NCBI RefSeq assembly: GCF_019050325.1
Contig: NZ_VOMB01000016.1
Span: forward strand, 310,001 to 374,000
Reading direction: 5' to 3'
Source of the DNA: [Mycobacterium] fortunisiensis
GTDB lineage: Bacteria; Actinomycetota; Actinomycetes; Mycobacteriales; Mycobacteriaceae
DNA: 64,000 nucleotides
Within the stretch, counting starts at the first letter, position 1. Every line of letters begins with the position of its first letter. Positions 43,425 to 53,109 of the stretch are shown here, piece by piece. A program made the translations under genes and the position numbers. The notes beneath the pieces were generated by a model that saw only the letters and a list, made by a program, of their open reading frames with translations, was not told the DNA's origin and searched no databases.

Positions 43425-43444
43425 ATCTGTTTACCTGGACAGAT
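43425..43444. promoter_or_regulatory. inverted repeat between the ArsR gene and nicT
   Basis: ATCTGT (43425-43430) and ACAGAT (43439-43444) are perfect complements spaced by TTACCTGG. The site lies 12 bp after the ArsR stop and 27 bp before nicT ATG 43472. ArsR repressors bind such 12-2-12-like palindromes, so this is a good candidate operator for nickel/cobalt-responsive control. Confidence 0.5.
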
Positions 43445-43471
43445 ATGGATGCCGCGGCCTACGCTCGGCCG

Positions 43472-44566
43472 ATGAGCATCGGCGCGGCGCCCGAGAGCAC
43501 AGCCACCACCCGCTTCGACCGCGTCGACTGGACGACGATTGCCGTCCTGGCCGCCGTGGTGGCGTTGTTGCACGTCATCGGTTGGGGCGTACTCATCTTC
43601 GGGGTGGCTCCCCAACACATCACCCTCGGGTCGGCAGGGGTTTTCGGCGTCGGGCTCGGCGTCACGGCGTACCTTCTCGGCGTACGGCACGGGTTCGACG
43701 CCGATCACATCGCCGTCATCGACAACACCACCCGCAAACTCGTCGGCGAAGGGACCCGGTCACTGTCGGCCGGGTTCTGGTTCTCGCTGGGGCATTCCAG
43801 CGTGGTGTTCGGGCTGGCGCTGTTGCTGGCGCTGGGGGTCCGCACGCTTGTGGGGCCGGTGCAGGACGAGGGGTCGCCGATGTTGCAAACCCTCGGGCTG
43901 ATCGGGTCGTTGGTGGCCGGCACCTTCCTCATCCTGATCGGCTTGACGAATCTGGTGGCTGCGGTCGGGATTGCCAAAGTCTTCCGGTCCATGCGCAGCG
44001 GTGATTTCGACGAGGCCGAGCTGGAACGTCAATTGCACAACCGCGGCTTTCTGGCCCGACTGCTCGGGCGGGTGATGCGGCGGGTGAGTAAACCCTGGCA
44101 CCTGTACCCGGTGGGTTTCCTGATGGGGCTGGGCTTCGACACCGCCAGCCAGGTGGCGTTGCTCGTGCTGGCGGCGGGCACCGCGGCCTTCACCCTGCCG
44201 TGGTACGCGGTGCTGGTGCTGCCGATCCTGTTCGCCGCGGGGATGAGCTTGTTCGACAGTCTGGACGGCATATTCATGGCCCGCGCCTACGGTTGGGCAT
44301 TTCTGCGGCCGATCCGCAAGGTCTACTACAACCTGACGGTCACGGTGCTGTCCGTGATCGTCGCGCTCGTCGTCGGTGTCATCGTGCTGACCGGTCTCCT
44401 GGTGGAGCGGCTGGGAATCACCTCGGGTCCGCTCGCGGTGATCGGGTCGGCCGACCTGGAATTCGCCGGCTTCGCCATCGTCGGCCTGTTCGTGATCAGC
44501 TGGCTTGTCGCGCTGGGGATCTGGCGGTTCGGCCGGATCGAGGAGCGCTTCAGCGCCCGGGCCTGA
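43472..44566 (+). CDS. nicT: nickel/cobalt permease (NiCoT family)
   Basis: A 364-residue secondary transporter of the NiCoT family, which imports Ni2+ and/or Co2+. The signature RHGFDADHIAVIDNTTR near 72-88 is the metal-recognition motif of this family. Eight hydrophobic segments are visible, including LHVIGWGVLIFGV, GLGVTAYLLGV, LGLIGSLVAGTFLILIG and TVTVLSVIVALVVGVIVL. ATG 43472 is preferred over ATG 43445, because 43445 abuts the inverted repeat. It matches Rv2856 in position. Supply of nickel for urease or hydrogenase, or of cobalt for the corrinoid genes 8 kb downstream, is plausible. Confidence 0.92.
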   Translation: MSIGAAPESTATTRFDRVDWTTIAVLAAVVALLHVIGWGVLIFGVAPQHITLGSAGVFGVGLGVTAYLLGVRHGFDADHIAVIDNTTRKLVGEGTRSLSAGFWFSLGHSSVVFGLALLLALGVRTLVGPVQDEGSPMLQTLGLIGSLVAGTFLILIGLTNLVAAVGIAKVFRSMRSGDFDEAELERQLHNRGFLARLLGRVMRRVSKPWHLYPVGFLMGLGFDTASQVALLVLAAGTAAFTLPWYAVLVLPILFAAGMSLFDSLDGIFMARAYGWAFLRPIRKVYYNLTVTVLSVIVALVVGVIVLTGLLVERLGITSGPLAVIGSADLEFAGFAIVGLFVISWLVALGIWRFGRIEERFSARA

Positions 44567-44577
44567 GCCTTACCACG

Positions 44578-45972
44578 TCAGTCGACCAGCCCCAGCAGCG
44601 CGTTCTCGATCACCTCGGGCAGTGCGGGGTGGATCCAGTACTGGCCCCGGGCAACCTCTTTGGCGGTCTGGCCGAAACTCATCGCCTGGATCAGCGGCTG
44701 GATGATCGAGGAGGCCTGATAGCCCATGACGTGTGCGCCCAAGATCCTGCCGGTAGCACGATCGCCGATCAGCTTGGCGATGCCGGTGGTGTCCTCCATG
44801 GCCCAGCCGTAGGCGGTGTCGCCGTAGGCCTGAACCTTGGTGACGATGTCGTAGCCCTCGTCGCGGGCCTGGGTCTCGGTCAGGCCGACCGTGGCGATCT
44901 GCGGATCGGTGAACACCGCCGAGGGCACGAACCGGTGGTCGCTGCGCGCCATCGCCGCGGTGTCATCCCAATCGTGCAGCAGGTTCTCCCGGACCACCCG
45001 TGCCTCGTGGTTGGCGACATGCTTGAGCTGATAGTCCGACGACACATCCCCGAGCGCGAAAATCCCACGGGCCGTGGTCCGTTGGTACTCGTCAACGATC
45101 ACCCGGCCATCCTCGTCGACCTCGACCCCGGCCAGTTCGGCATCGAGTAGGTCCCCGTTGGGAATCCGTCCGGTGGCCACCAGCAGCATGTCGGCAGGCA
45201 GGGTCTTGCCGTCGTCGAGTTCCAATACGACGGAATCGCCGCGCTGCTCTCCGGCGCGGAAGCCGATCACATTCTCATGCGTGCGCAGATCCCATTTCTG
45301 CGCGGCCAGCTCGTTGAACCGGTGGCATATCGTCTCGTCGCAGTGAGTGAGCAGACCGGCGCCACGCACCACGATGGTCACCCGCACACCCAGGGCCGAG
45401 AACACATGGGCGAACTCGGCGGAGACGAATCCGCCGCCCACGATCACCAGGTGTTCGGGCAGCTCGGGGATCCGCATGATGTCGTCGCTGGTGTAGTACG
45501 TCACCCCGCAGTCCACGATGGCCGGTGGGATGAACGTGCGCGACCCGGCAGCGATCACCACCTGATCGCTGCTGAATTCGTCGCCGGCCTCGGTGCGCAG
45601 CGTGTAGCGGCCGTCGGCGGTGGCGGGGCCGAACCGGGTGTGACCGGCGTACACCGTGATCTGCGGATCGTTGCGACGGTAGTCCTCGCCCCCGGCGGCG
45701 ATCGGGTCGATGCGGCCGAAAACCCGTGACACCACGTCGGGCCAGCGCACCTTGTCGATGTGGGCGTCGATGCCGAACCTGGCGGCGTCGGCCACCGTGT
45801 TGGCGACCTCGGCGGCGTAGACGAACATCTTGGTGGGGATGCAGCCGACGTTGAGACAGGTGCCACCAAACGTGCCTTGCTCGCAGATCGCCACCTTCTT
45901 GCCCGCGTAACGCTCGTCGATGATGCTGTTGCCCGAGCCGGTGCCGATGATCGTCAGATCGTAGTGGTCCAT
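44578..45972 (-). CDS. mtr: mycothione reductase
   Basis: A 464-residue flavoprotein disulfide reductase that regenerates the thiol mycothiol from mycothione using NADPH. The N-terminal FAD motif is [20 protein letters not shown], and the redox disulfide is in [13 protein letters not shown] near 36-46. The NADPH motif is [20 protein letters not shown] near 178, and the C-terminal catalytic His-Glu pair is in [20 protein letters not shown] 45972 is used (MDHYDLTI); ATG 45978 is possible. It converges on nicT, 11 bp apart, and lies 8 bp downstream of the alpha/beta-hydrolase on the same strand. This is a hallmark of mycothiol-using actinobacteria. Confidence 0.95.
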   Translation of the reverse strand: MDHYDLTIIGTGSGNSIIDERYAGKKVAICEQGTFGGTCLNVGCIPTKMFVYAAEVANTVADAARFGIDAHIDKVRWPDVVSRVFGRIDPIAAGGEDYRRNDPQITVYAGHTRFGPATADGRYTLRTEAGDEFSSDQVVIAAGSRTFIPPAIVDCGVTYYTSDDIMRIPELPEHLVIVGGGFVSAEFAHVFSALGVRVTIVVRGAGLLTHCDETICHRFNELAAQKWDLRTHENVIGFRAGEQRGDSVVLELDDGKTLPADMLLVATGRIPNGDLLDAELAGVEVDEDGRVIVDEYQRTTARGIFALGDVSSDYQLKHVANHEARVVRENLLHDWDDTAAMARSDHRFVPSAVFTDPQIATVGLTETQARDEGYDIVTKVQAYGDTAYGWAMEDTTGIAKLIGDRATGRILGAHVMGYQASSIIQPLIQAMSFGQTAKEVARGQYWIHPALPEVIENALLGLVD

Positions 45973-45980
45973 GCGCATCC

Positions 45981-47000
45981 CTATCCGGAAGATGTTGTGC
46001 TCGGCCGGGTTTGCCGGCTCAGGTAGTAATCCAGCCACCGGTCCAGCTCACGGTAGGCCGCCTGCCTGGCCCCTGACACCGACAGGAACACATCGTGTTT
46101 GGCGTCGGTGACCGGCGCGACGGTGGAGTGGTTTCCCACGCAGCCGGACCACCGTGCGATCTGGCGGACGTCGAGCACCGCGTCGCCACGCTGCATCGCC
46201 GCAGGGTCGGAAGTCTCGGTGACGCTGCGGTCGGAGCGCAGGATCAGATTGGGTACCCCGACGTCCAGGCCGCGGTGCAGACGGGCCTGCCCGCGTCGGA
46301 TGGCGTTGATCCAACCGAGCGTTATCGGGAAGCCGCCCAATGGTTTCCACTCCAGGTTGTAGTCGAACTCCCCGTCGTAGTCGCGATGCAGGGTGGTGCC
46401 GTAGCCGCCCTCGGTGGGCTTGCGGATCACCGACAGTTTTCGCAGTCGCGCCAGCGCGATCAGGGCGGCCGAGGTGGGCGCGGTGCGCAGGATCGCCGGT
46501 CCGTGCAGGTCGAAGAACGGACTGTTGAGGATCAGTCCGCCGACGCGATGGGAGGCCAGCTCACCACCGCGCCGCAACCGGTCGGTGAACAACGTCAGGA
46601 TCAACCCGCCGGCCGAATGGCCGTAGAGACAGACCGAGGCGTTGTCGGTGTCGGTCGCGATCAGCGTCAGGGCCTGGCGCAGGATGGTGTCGTAGCGGGT
46701 CAGGTCGGTGGTGAAGTGTGGCGTCTGGCCGTCGTGCCGCGAACGCCCGCACTTCGGGAGGTCGAGGGCATAGAACGCGAAGCCACGCGCGGCGAAGTGA
46801 TCGGCCAGCTCGGTGTGGAAGAAGTAGTCGGTGTAGCCGTGCAGGGCGAGCACGGCGTGGCCGGCGCCACCGCCGGGGCCGCGCCGCACCAGGGTGGCGA
46901 CCAGGTGGCCCTCACCGTCGGGGTCGGGCCCCGCGTCGATGGTCTGCTGCCAGAACTCCGGCAGTACATCCGGCTCCCAGGTGGGCTCCCGTGACGTCAC
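45981..47000 (-). CDS. alpha/beta-hydrolase (serine lysophospholipase-like)
   Basis: A 339-residue alpha/beta-hydrolase of the serine aminopeptidase S33/monoglyceride-lipase type. The oxyanion segment is [13 protein letters not shown] near 51, then [11 protein letters not shown], with the nucleophile Ser in [12 protein letters not shown] near 127. The C-terminal His is probably in [10 protein letters not shown] near 304. There is no signal peptide. It is 8 bp upstream of mtr and likely co-transcribed, as in M. tuberculosis Rv2854-mtr. A substrate is not evident; the fold suits long-chain esters. Confidence 0.82.
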   Translation of the reverse strand: MTSREPTWEPDVLPEFWQQTIDAGPDPDGEGHLVATLVRRGPGGGAGHAVLALHGYTDYFFHTELADHFAARGFAFYALDLPKCGRSRHDGQTPHFTTDLTRYDTILRQALTLIATDTDNASVCLYGHSAGGLILTLFTDRLRRGGELASHRVGGLILNSPFFDLHGPAILRTAPTSAALIALARLRKLSVIRKPTEGGYGTTLHRDYDGEFDYNLEWKPLGGFPITLGWINAIRRGQARLHRGLDVGVPNLILRSDRSVTETSDPAAMQRGDAVLDVRQIARWSGCVGNHSTVAPVTDAKHDVFLSVSGARQAAYRELDRWLDYYLSRQTRPSTTSSG

Positions 47001-47182
47001 GGTTCCACCCTAGACGCACCTGCGGAGGGCGCCGGGGGACGTGATTCCGGCCACACGCGGGGCGCGGGTGACGGACAGCACTACCATGCGCGGCCAACCG
47101 GGATTCCCCGCGCGATAACCTGGGAGTAACAGAAAGCCGTCAACGTCGACGGGCCGCGCAATACAAAGGACGAGCGATCAGG
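47001..47182. promoter_or_regulatory. divergent region between alpha/beta-hydrolase and mqo
   Basis: A 182-bp gap. The rightward -10-like element is GATAACCT near 47114-47121, with the mqo GTG 62 bp further on. GGAC precedes the GTG at about 47169. The stretch GCGGGGCGCGGGTGACGG near the middle is GC-rich with no clear stem-loop. M. tuberculosis carries a PE_PGRS gene in this place; none is present here. Confidence 0.3.
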
Positions 47183-48685
47183 GTGTCTGAGGCAAACGTG
47201 GGTACGACCGTGAAGACCGACGTCGTGCTGGTCGGGGCCGGCATCATGAGTGCGACTCTCGGTGCCCTGATCCGGCTGCTGGAACCGGACTGGTCCATCA
47301 CCATGATCGAGCGGCTCGACGGCGCCGCCGCGGAGAGCAGCGATCCGTGGAACAACGCCGGTACCGGGCACTCGGCCCTGTGCGAGCTCAACTACACGCC
47401 CGAACGCTCCGATGGCTCCATCGACATCACCAAGGCCATCAACGTCAACGAGCAGTTCCAGGTGTCACGGCAGTTCTGGGCCTACGCCGCCGAGAACGGT
47501 GTGCTGCCCGACGTGCGCGGCTTCCTCAACCCGATCCCGCACGTCAGTTTCGTGCACGGGGCCGGCAACGTCGACTACCTCAAGCGTCGCTACGAGGCAC
47601 TGGTGGGCAACCCCCTGTTCGCCTCGATGGAGTTCATCGACGACAAGGACGAATTCTCCCGCCGGCTGCCGTTCATGGCCGCCAAACGTGATTTCTCCGA
47701 CCCGGTCGCGCTGAACTGGTCACAGAACGGCACGGACGTCGACTTCGGTGCGCTGTCGCGCCAGCTGATCGGGTTCACCGCCCAGCGTGGCATGGACACC
47801 TGGTTCGGTCACGAGGTGCGCAATCTGCGTAAGGAATCCGACGGCAGCTGGACGCTGAAGGTCACCAACCGCCGCACCGGCCTCAAGCGCAAGGTCAACG
47901 CCAAGTTCGTGTTCGTCGGCGCGGGTGGCGGCGCCCTGCCGCTGCTGCAGCGTTCGGGTATCCCGGAGGCCAAGGGCTTCGGCGGCTTCCCGGTCGGTGG
48001 CGCATTCCTGCGGACCAACAACCAGAAGCTCACTGCCGGTCATCAGGCCAAGGTGTACGGGCTGCCGCCGCTGGGTGCCCCGCCGATGTCGGTGCCGCAC
48101 CTGGACACTCGCGTGATCAACGGCAAGTCCTGGCTGTTGTTCGGGCCGTTCGCCGGCTGGTCACCCAAGTTCCTCAAGCAGGGGAAGGTCACCGATCTGC
48201 CGTTCTCGGTGAAGCCCAACAACATCATGTCGATGCTCGGTGTCGGGCTCACCGAAATGGGGCTGGTCAATTACCTCGTCGGCCAGTTGCTGCTCAGTGA
48301 GTCGGCGCGGGTGGACACCCTGCGCGAATTCGCGCCCAGCGCAGTCGATTCCGACTGGGAACTGGACATCGCCGGTCAGCGTGTGCAGGTGATCCGGCGG
48401 AACGGCGCGGGTGGGGTGCTGGAATTCGGTACCACCGTGCTCGCCGCTGCCGACGGCAGCATCGCCGGTCTGCTCGGCGCCTCACCCGGGGCGTCCACCG
48501 CGGTGCCGGCCATGCTGGACGTGCTGGAGCGCTGCTTTGCCGATCGCTACCAGAGTTGGCTGCCCAAGCTCAAGGAGATGGTGCCGTCGCTCGGCACCAA
48601 GCTGTCTGACGAACCCGGCCTGTTCGAGGAGGTCTGGGCGTGGGGCAGCAAGGCCCTGCTACTGGACGAGCCTGCGACCGTGTGA
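47183..48685 (+). CDS. mqo: malate:quinone oxidoreductase
   Basis: A 500-residue peripheral membrane flavoenzyme that oxidises malate to oxaloacetate and passes electrons to menaquinone, replacing or assisting malate dehydrogenase in the TCA cycle. FAD binding starts at [20 protein letters not shown] near 15. Family blocks include [35 protein letters not shown] and a long central region ending in [12 protein letters not shown]. The C-terminus [20 protein letters not shown] is conserved. GTG 47183. It is divergently oriented to the hydrolase-mtr pair and is followed 13 bp later by a GNAT gene. Confidence 0.94.
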   Translation: MSEANVGTTVKTDVVLVGAGIMSATLGALIRLLEPDWSITMIERLDGAAAESSDPWNNAGTGHSALCELNYTPERSDGSIDITKAINVNEQFQVSRQFWAYAAENGVLPDVRGFLNPIPHVSFVHGAGNVDYLKRRYEALVGNPLFASMEFIDDKDEFSRRLPFMAAKRDFSDPVALNWSQNGTDVDFGALSRQLIGFTAQRGMDTWFGHEVRNLRKESDGSWTLKVTNRRTGLKRKVNAKFVFVGAGGGALPLLQRSGIPEAKGFGGFPVGGAFLRTNNQKLTAGHQAKVYGLPPLGAPPMSVPHLDTRVINGKSWLLFGPFAGWSPKFLKQGKVTDLPFSVKPNNIMSMLGVGLTEMGLVNYLVGQLLLSESARVDTLREFAPSAVDSDWELDIAGQRVQVIRRNGAGGVLEFGTTVLAAADGSIAGLLGASPGASTAVPAMLDVLERCFADRYQSWLPKLKEMVPSLGTKLSDEPGLFEEVWAWGSKALLLDEPATV

Positions 48686-48698
48686 CAGGGTCGGGCGG

Positions 48699-49172
48699 AT
48701 GACGGTCGCACTACGCCGCAGCTGGGCCAAAGACCTCGACGTTCCAACTCTTTACGAACTGCTCAAGCTCCGCATCGAGGTGTTCGTCGTGGAGCAGGCC
48801 ACCCCCTACCCGGAGCTCGATGGCCGGGATCTGCTCGCCGAGACCCGCCACTTCTGGCTGGAAGGCCCGGATGGAGAAGTGATTTCGACGTTGCGGCTCA
48901 TGGAGGAACATCCGGGCGGGGAGAAGTCGTTCCGGATAGGCCGGGTCTGCACCAAACGCAGCGACCGCGGCAAAGGACACACCACCCGGCTGATGCAGGC
49001 GGCGCTGGCCGAGGTCGGCGACTGCCCGTGTCACATCAATGCCCAGATCTATCTGGTCGACATGTACAGCCGGCACGGATTCGTGCGTGACGGTGACGAA
49101 TTCCTCGACGACGGAATCCCGCACGTGCCGATGGTGCGCCCCGGAGTCGATGTGACGCGAGAGCGAGTCTGA
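48699..49172 (+). CDS. GNAT acetyltransferase (ElaA-like)
   Basis: A 157-residue single-domain GNAT of the ElaA type. The N-terminal [19 protein letters not shown] is a marker of this group. The acetyl-CoA binding region is [20 protein letters not shown] near 86, and [20 protein letters not shown] follows. ATG 48699 (in the longer frame from 48411, which overlaps mqo) is the start. It ends with a one-base overlap into the chelatase gene (TGATG at 49170-49174). Same order as Rv2851c-Rv2850c. Acceptor unknown. Confidence 0.86.
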   Translation: MTVALRRSWAKDLDVPTLYELLKLRIEVFVVEQATPYPELDGRDLLAETRHFWLEGPDGEVISTLRLMEEHPGGEKSFRIGRVCTKRSDRGKGHTTRLMQAALAEVGDCPCHINAQIYLVDMYSRHGFVRDGDEFLDDGIPHVPMVRPGVDVTRERV

Positions 49173-51043
49173 TGACGGTGGAGAGCCACACCTATCCGTT
49201 CAGTGCACTGGTGGGCCAGGACCGGCTGCGGCTGGCCCTGCTGCTGTGCGCGGTGCACCCCGAGATCGGCGGCGTGCTGATCCGCGGGGAGAAGGGGACG
49301 GCGAAGTCCACGGCGGTGCGCGGTCTGGCGGCGGTGCTGTCGGCGGTGGACGACGATGCCCGTCTGGTGGAACTGCCGATCGGCGCGACCGAGGACCGGG
49401 TGGTGGGCTCCCTGGACCTGCAGAAGGTGCTGCGCGATGGCGAGCACGCCTTCTCGCCCGGCCTGCTGGCCCGGGCGCACGGCGGAGTGCTCTATGTCGA
49501 CGAGGTCAACCTGCTGCACGACCACCTGGTGGACGTCCTGCTCGACGCCGCCGCGATGGGCCGGGTTCACGTTGAGCGCGAAGGTATTTCGCATTCGCAC
49601 GAGTCGCGGTTCGTCCTGATCGGCACCATGAACCCGGAGGAAGGTGAGCTGCGCCCGCAGCTGCTCGACCGGTTCGGCCTGACCGTGGATGTCGCCGCCT
49701 CCCGTGATGTGGACGTTCGCGTCGAGGTGATCCGGGCCAGGATGGCCTACGAAGCCGACCCGCAGGGCTTCACCGAACGGCACGCGGCCGCCGACGCCGA
49801 GTTGGCCGAGCGGATCGCCGCGGCCCGTGCCACGCTGGGCTCAGTGGTGCTGCCGGACAGTGAATTGCGCCGCATCGCCGCCCTGTGCGCGGCCTTCGAC
49901 GTCGACGGTATGCGGGCCGATCTGGTGGTGGCGCGCACCGCCGTCGCGCACGCCGCCTGGCGGGGTGCGGGCACAGTCGGCGAGGAGGACATCCGGGTGG
50001 CCGCCGAACTCGCGCTGCCGCACCGGCGTCGTCGTGATCCGTTCGACGATCCCGGCCTGGATCCCGAACGGCTGGAAGAGGCCATGCAGCAGGCGGGGGA
50101 GTCTGCGGCAGCTTCCGATGCCGAGCCCTCGGGGCCCGATCCAGAATTCGACCCCGATTTCGACCCACCCGGTGGCGGCGCTGAGGCTGGCACGGAAGAC
50201 CAACCGGCGCAGGGTAATTCGAAGCCGTCGGCGACGCGGCCGAGCGCACCGCCGTCGGCGGTGTTCCGCACCAGGGCGCTGGTGGTACCCGGTGTCGGCG
50301 AAGGTGCCCCCGGTCGGCGGTCGCGAGCACGCAACCGCACCGGCACCCCGATCGCCGCGACCGCCGACCCCGCCGACGGGCACGGGCTGCACATGTTCGC
50401 CACCCTGCTGGCCACCGCGGGCCGGCAACTCGGCGCCGGGCTGCCGCGCCCCCGCCCTGAGGATGTGCGCCGCGCGGTACGCGAAGGTCGCGAAGGGAAC
50501 CTGGTGATCTTCGTCGTCGACGCCTCGGGGTCGATGGCCGCCCGCGATCGGATGTCGGCCGTCACCGGTGCCACGCTGTCGCTGCTGCGGGATGCCTACC
50601 AGCGACGGGACAAGGTCGCGGTGATCACGTTCCGGCAGCACGACGCCCAGGTGCTGCTGCCGCCCACCACGTCGGTGCACATCGCCGGGCGTCGGTTGGC
50701 CCGGTTCGACACCGGAGGCAAGACGCCGCTGGCACAAGGACTGCTGGCGGCCCGGGATCTGGTGATCCGGGAGAAGGCCCGCGACCGGGCCCGACGCAGC
50801 CTGGTGGTGGTGCTCACCGACGGCCGGGCTACCGGCGGCCCGGATCCACTGGGCCGTACCCGCCGAGCCGCGGCCGCGCTCGCCGCCGAGGGCGCCGCCG
50901 CCGTGGTGGTCGATTGTGAAACGTCTTATGTGCGACTGGGATTGGCCGGCCAACTGGCAGAGCAGTTGGGATCGCCTGCAGTGCGGCTGGAGCATTTGCG
51001 CGCGGCCGAGCTGACCAAGCTGGTCCATCGGACCGCCGCCTAG
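49172..51043 (+). CDS. magnesium-chelatase-like AAA+/vWA fusion protein
   Basis: A 623-residue fusion of a ChlI-type AAA+ ATPase (about 10-300) and a ChlD-type von Willebrand A domain (about 440-620). The P-loop is [15 protein letters not shown] near 37, Walker B is [13 protein letters not shown] near 109, and the MIDAS motif is [10 protein letters not shown] near 447. They are joined by an acidic Pro/Glu linker (about 295-350). In metal chelatases these subunits power insertion of Mg or Co into a tetrapyrrole by a large subunit (BchH or CobN). No large subunit lies in the window. It precedes cobO by 17 bp, favouring a cobalt role, but this is not proven. Confidence 0.88.
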   Translation: MTVESHTYPFSALVGQDRLRLALLLCAVHPEIGGVLIRGEKGTAKSTAVRGLAAVLSAVDDDARLVELPIGATEDRVVGSLDLQKVLRDGEHAFSPGLLARAHGGVLYVDEVNLLHDHLVDVLLDAAAMGRVHVEREGISHSHESRFVLIGTMNPEEGELRPQLLDRFGLTVDVAASRDVDVRVEVIRARMAYEADPQGFTERHAAADAELAERIAAARATLGSVVLPDSELRRIAALCAAFDVDGMRADLVVARTAVAHAAWRGAGTVGEEDIRVAAELALPHRRRRDPFDDPGLDPERLEEAMQQAGESAAASDAEPSGPDPEFDPDFDPPGGGAEAGTEDQPAQGNSKPSATRPSAPPSAVFRTRALVVPGVGEGAPGRRSRARNRTGTPIAATADPADGHGLHMFATLLATAGRQLGAGLPRPRPEDVRRAVREGREGNLVIFVVDASGSMAARDRMSAVTGATLSLLRDAYQRRDKVAVITFRQHDAQVLLPPTTSVHIAGRRLARFDTGGKTPLAQGLLAARDLVIREKARDRARRSLVVVLTDGRATGGPDPLGRTRRAAAALAAEGAAAVVVDCETSYVRLGLAGQLAEQLGSPAVRLEHLRAAELTKLVHRTAA

Positions 51044-51060
51044 ACCGAAAGGACCGGCCC

Positions 51061-51675
51061 ATGCCCCAGGGACAGCCCCTGACCGTCCCCGACGACGGCC
51101 TGACTACCAGAGCTCGGCGCAACGCGCCCCTGCTGGCGGTACACACCGGCCCCGGGAAGGGCAAGTCCACCGCAGCCTTCGGGATGGCGCTGCGCGCCTG
51201 GAATCAGGGGTTCTCGGTCGCGGTGTTCCAGTTCGTCAAGAGCGCGAAGTGGAAGGTCGGGGAGGAGGCCGTGTTCGGTCAACTCGGCCGGTTGCACGAC
51301 GAGCACGGCACCGGTGGGCCGGTCGAATGGCACAAGATGGGCTCGGGCTGGTCCTGGACGCGCAAACACGGCAGCGACGTCGACCACGCTGCGGCCGCCG
51401 CCGATGGCTGGGCGGAGATCAAACGCCGGTTGGCCGAGGAGCGCCACAACTTCTACGTGCTCGACGAGTTCACCTATCCACTGAAGTGGGGCTGGATCGC
51501 TGTCGACGAAGTCGTCGAGGTTCTCCGCGCGCGCCCGGGCACCCAACATGTGGTGATCACCGGCCGCGATGCGCCGCAGGCCCTGATCGATGCGGCGGAC
51601 CTGGTGACCGAGATGACCAAGATCAAGCATCCGATGGACGCCGGGCGCAAGGGTCAGAAGGGCATCGAGTGGTGA
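51061..51675 (+). CDS. cobO: cob(I)yrinic acid a,c-diamide adenosyltransferase
   Basis: A 204-residue enzyme of the CobA/CobO class that transfers adenosyl from ATP to cob(I)yrinate a,c-diamide. The P-loop is HTGPGKGKSTAAFGMALRA near 28-46, followed by KSAKWKVGEEAVF and the switch NFYVLDEFTYPLKWGW near 131. It lies 17 bp after the chelatase and 28 bp before cobB. Length matches family (~200). The ATG at 51061 is preceded by AAAGGACC. Translationally it belongs to the corrinoid operon chelatase-cobO-cobB-cysG. Confidence 0.95.
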   Translation: MPQGQPLTVPDDGLTTRARRNAPLLAVHTGPGKGKSTAAFGMALRAWNQGFSVAVFQFVKSAKWKVGEEAVFGQLGRLHDEHGTGGPVEWHKMGSGWSWTRKHGSDVDHAAAAADGWAEIKRRLAEERHNFYVLDEFTYPLKWGWIAVDEVVEVLRARPGTQHVVITGRDAPQALIDAADLVTEMTKIKHPMDAGRKGQKGIEW

Positions 51676-51703
51676 GTGGGGTGACCCTTCCCCGCAGGAA
51701 GAC

Positions 51704-53086
51704 ATGACCACCGGCACCACCCCGGCGGTGGTGATCGCGGCCCCCGCCTCGGGCAGCGGGAAAACCACCGTGGCCACCGGACTCCTCGGCGCCCTGCGCC
51801 AGGCCGGCCACATCCCGGCGCCGTTCAAGGTGGGCCCGGACTTCATCGACCCCGGCTACCACGCCCTGGCCGCCGGTCGCCCCGGCCGCAACCTGGACCC
51901 GGTGCTGGTGGGTGAGGACCTGATCGGGCCGCTCTACCGGCACGGCGCGACCGGCGCCGACATCGCGGTGGTCGAGGGTGTGATGGGCCTGTTCGACGGC
52001 CGCATCGAGGGCCAGATGACCGGGGTCCCGCGCGGCTCGGCCGCGCAGGTCGCGGGTCTACTGGGGGCGCCGGTGGTGCTCGTGGTCGACGCTCGCGGGC
52101 AGAGCCACAGCATCGCGGCCCTGATCCACGGCTTTGCCACCTTCGACCCGTCGGTGCGGATCGCCGGGGTGATCCTGAACCGGGTCGGCTCCGACCGGCA
52201 CGAGGCGGTGCTGCGCCAGGCCTGTGAGCACGCCGGGGTGGCGGTGCTCGGTGCGATCCCGCGCGCCGACGAATTGACGGTCCCCTCAAGGCATCTCGGG
52301 CTCATCACGGCAGTCGAGCACGGTCGTCGGGCCCGTGACGCGGTCACCGCGATGACCGCTCTGGTGACCCGTCACGTCGATGTGGCAGCCGTGGCCGCCG
52401 GCGCCGCCGCACATGTCACCGCCGAGGCGTGGAGCCCGGCGGCCGAGTCGGTGACCGAGTCGGTGACCGATGTCACGGTCGCGCTCGCGGCAGGCAAGGC
52501 CTTCAGCTTCGGCTACGCCGAGCACGCCGAACTGCTGCGCGGCGCCGGGGCCCGGGTGGCCGAATTCGACCCGCTGGTCGACCCGCTGCCCGACGGTGCG
52601 GACGCGCTGGTGGTGCCCGGCGGGTTCCCCGAGCAGTTCACCGCTGACCTGTCGGCCAACGACCTTGTCCGCCAGCAGATCAGGGACCTGGCCGGCCGCG
52701 GGGCGCCGGTACACGCCGAATGTGCCGGGCTGACCTACCTCGTCGACGACCTCGACGGGGTTCCGATGTGCGGCGTGCTGGCCGGCTCGGCGCGCTTCAC
52801 CGAACGTCTCACGCTGGGCTATCGCGACGCGGTCGCCGTCGTGGACTCCTGCCTGCATGCCGCAGGCGACCGCGTCACCGGACACGAATTCCACCGAACT
52901 GCAGTGGAATTCACCGAAGTCCCGGCGCCGGCCTGGGCGTTCGGCGGCCCGGCGGGACAACCCCGACACGACGGTGCGGTGCAGGCCGGTGTGCATGCCG
53001 GATACCTGCACACCCACCCCGCGGCGCACCCGGAGGCCATCACCCGCTTCGTGACGACCGCAGCAACCACTAAGCTCGGCGGGTGA
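51704..53086 (+). CDS. cobB: cobyrinic acid a,c-diamide synthase
   Basis: A 460-residue glutamine-dependent amidotransferase that amidates cobyrinate at a and c. The ATPase P-loop is APASGSGKTTVATGLLGAL near 11-29, and VEGVMGLFDGRIEG near 87 is a hallmark. The C-terminal class I glutaminase has Cys in HAECAGLTYLVDD near 341 and His in AGYLHTHPAAHP near 433. ATG 51704. The end lies 23 bp before the cysG GTG (53110); an alternative cysG GTG at 53083 would overlap this stop. Full length for the family. Confidence 0.94.
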   Translation: MTTGTTPAVVIAAPASGSGKTTVATGLLGALRQAGHIPAPFKVGPDFIDPGYHALAAGRPGRNLDPVLVGEDLIGPLYRHGATGADIAVVEGVMGLFDGRIEGQMTGVPRGSAAQVAGLLGAPVVLVVDARGQSHSIAALIHGFATFDPSVRIAGVILNRVGSDRHEAVLRQACEHAGVAVLGAIPRADELTVPSRHLGLITAVEHGRRARDAVTAMTALVTRHVDVAAVAAGAAAHVTAEAWSPAAESVTESVTDVTVALAAGKAFSFGYAEHAELLRGAGARVAEFDPLVDPLPDGADALVVPGGFPEQFTADLSANDLVRQQIRDLAGRGAPVHAECAGLTYLVDDLDGVPMCGVLAGSARFTERLTLGYRDAVAVVDSCLHAAGDRVTGHEFHRTAVEFTEVPAPAWAFGGPAGQPRHDGAVQAGVHAGYLHTHPAAHPEAITRFVTTAATTKLGG

Positions 53087-53109
53087 CCACCGCGCACGCG
53101 AGGAGCAAT

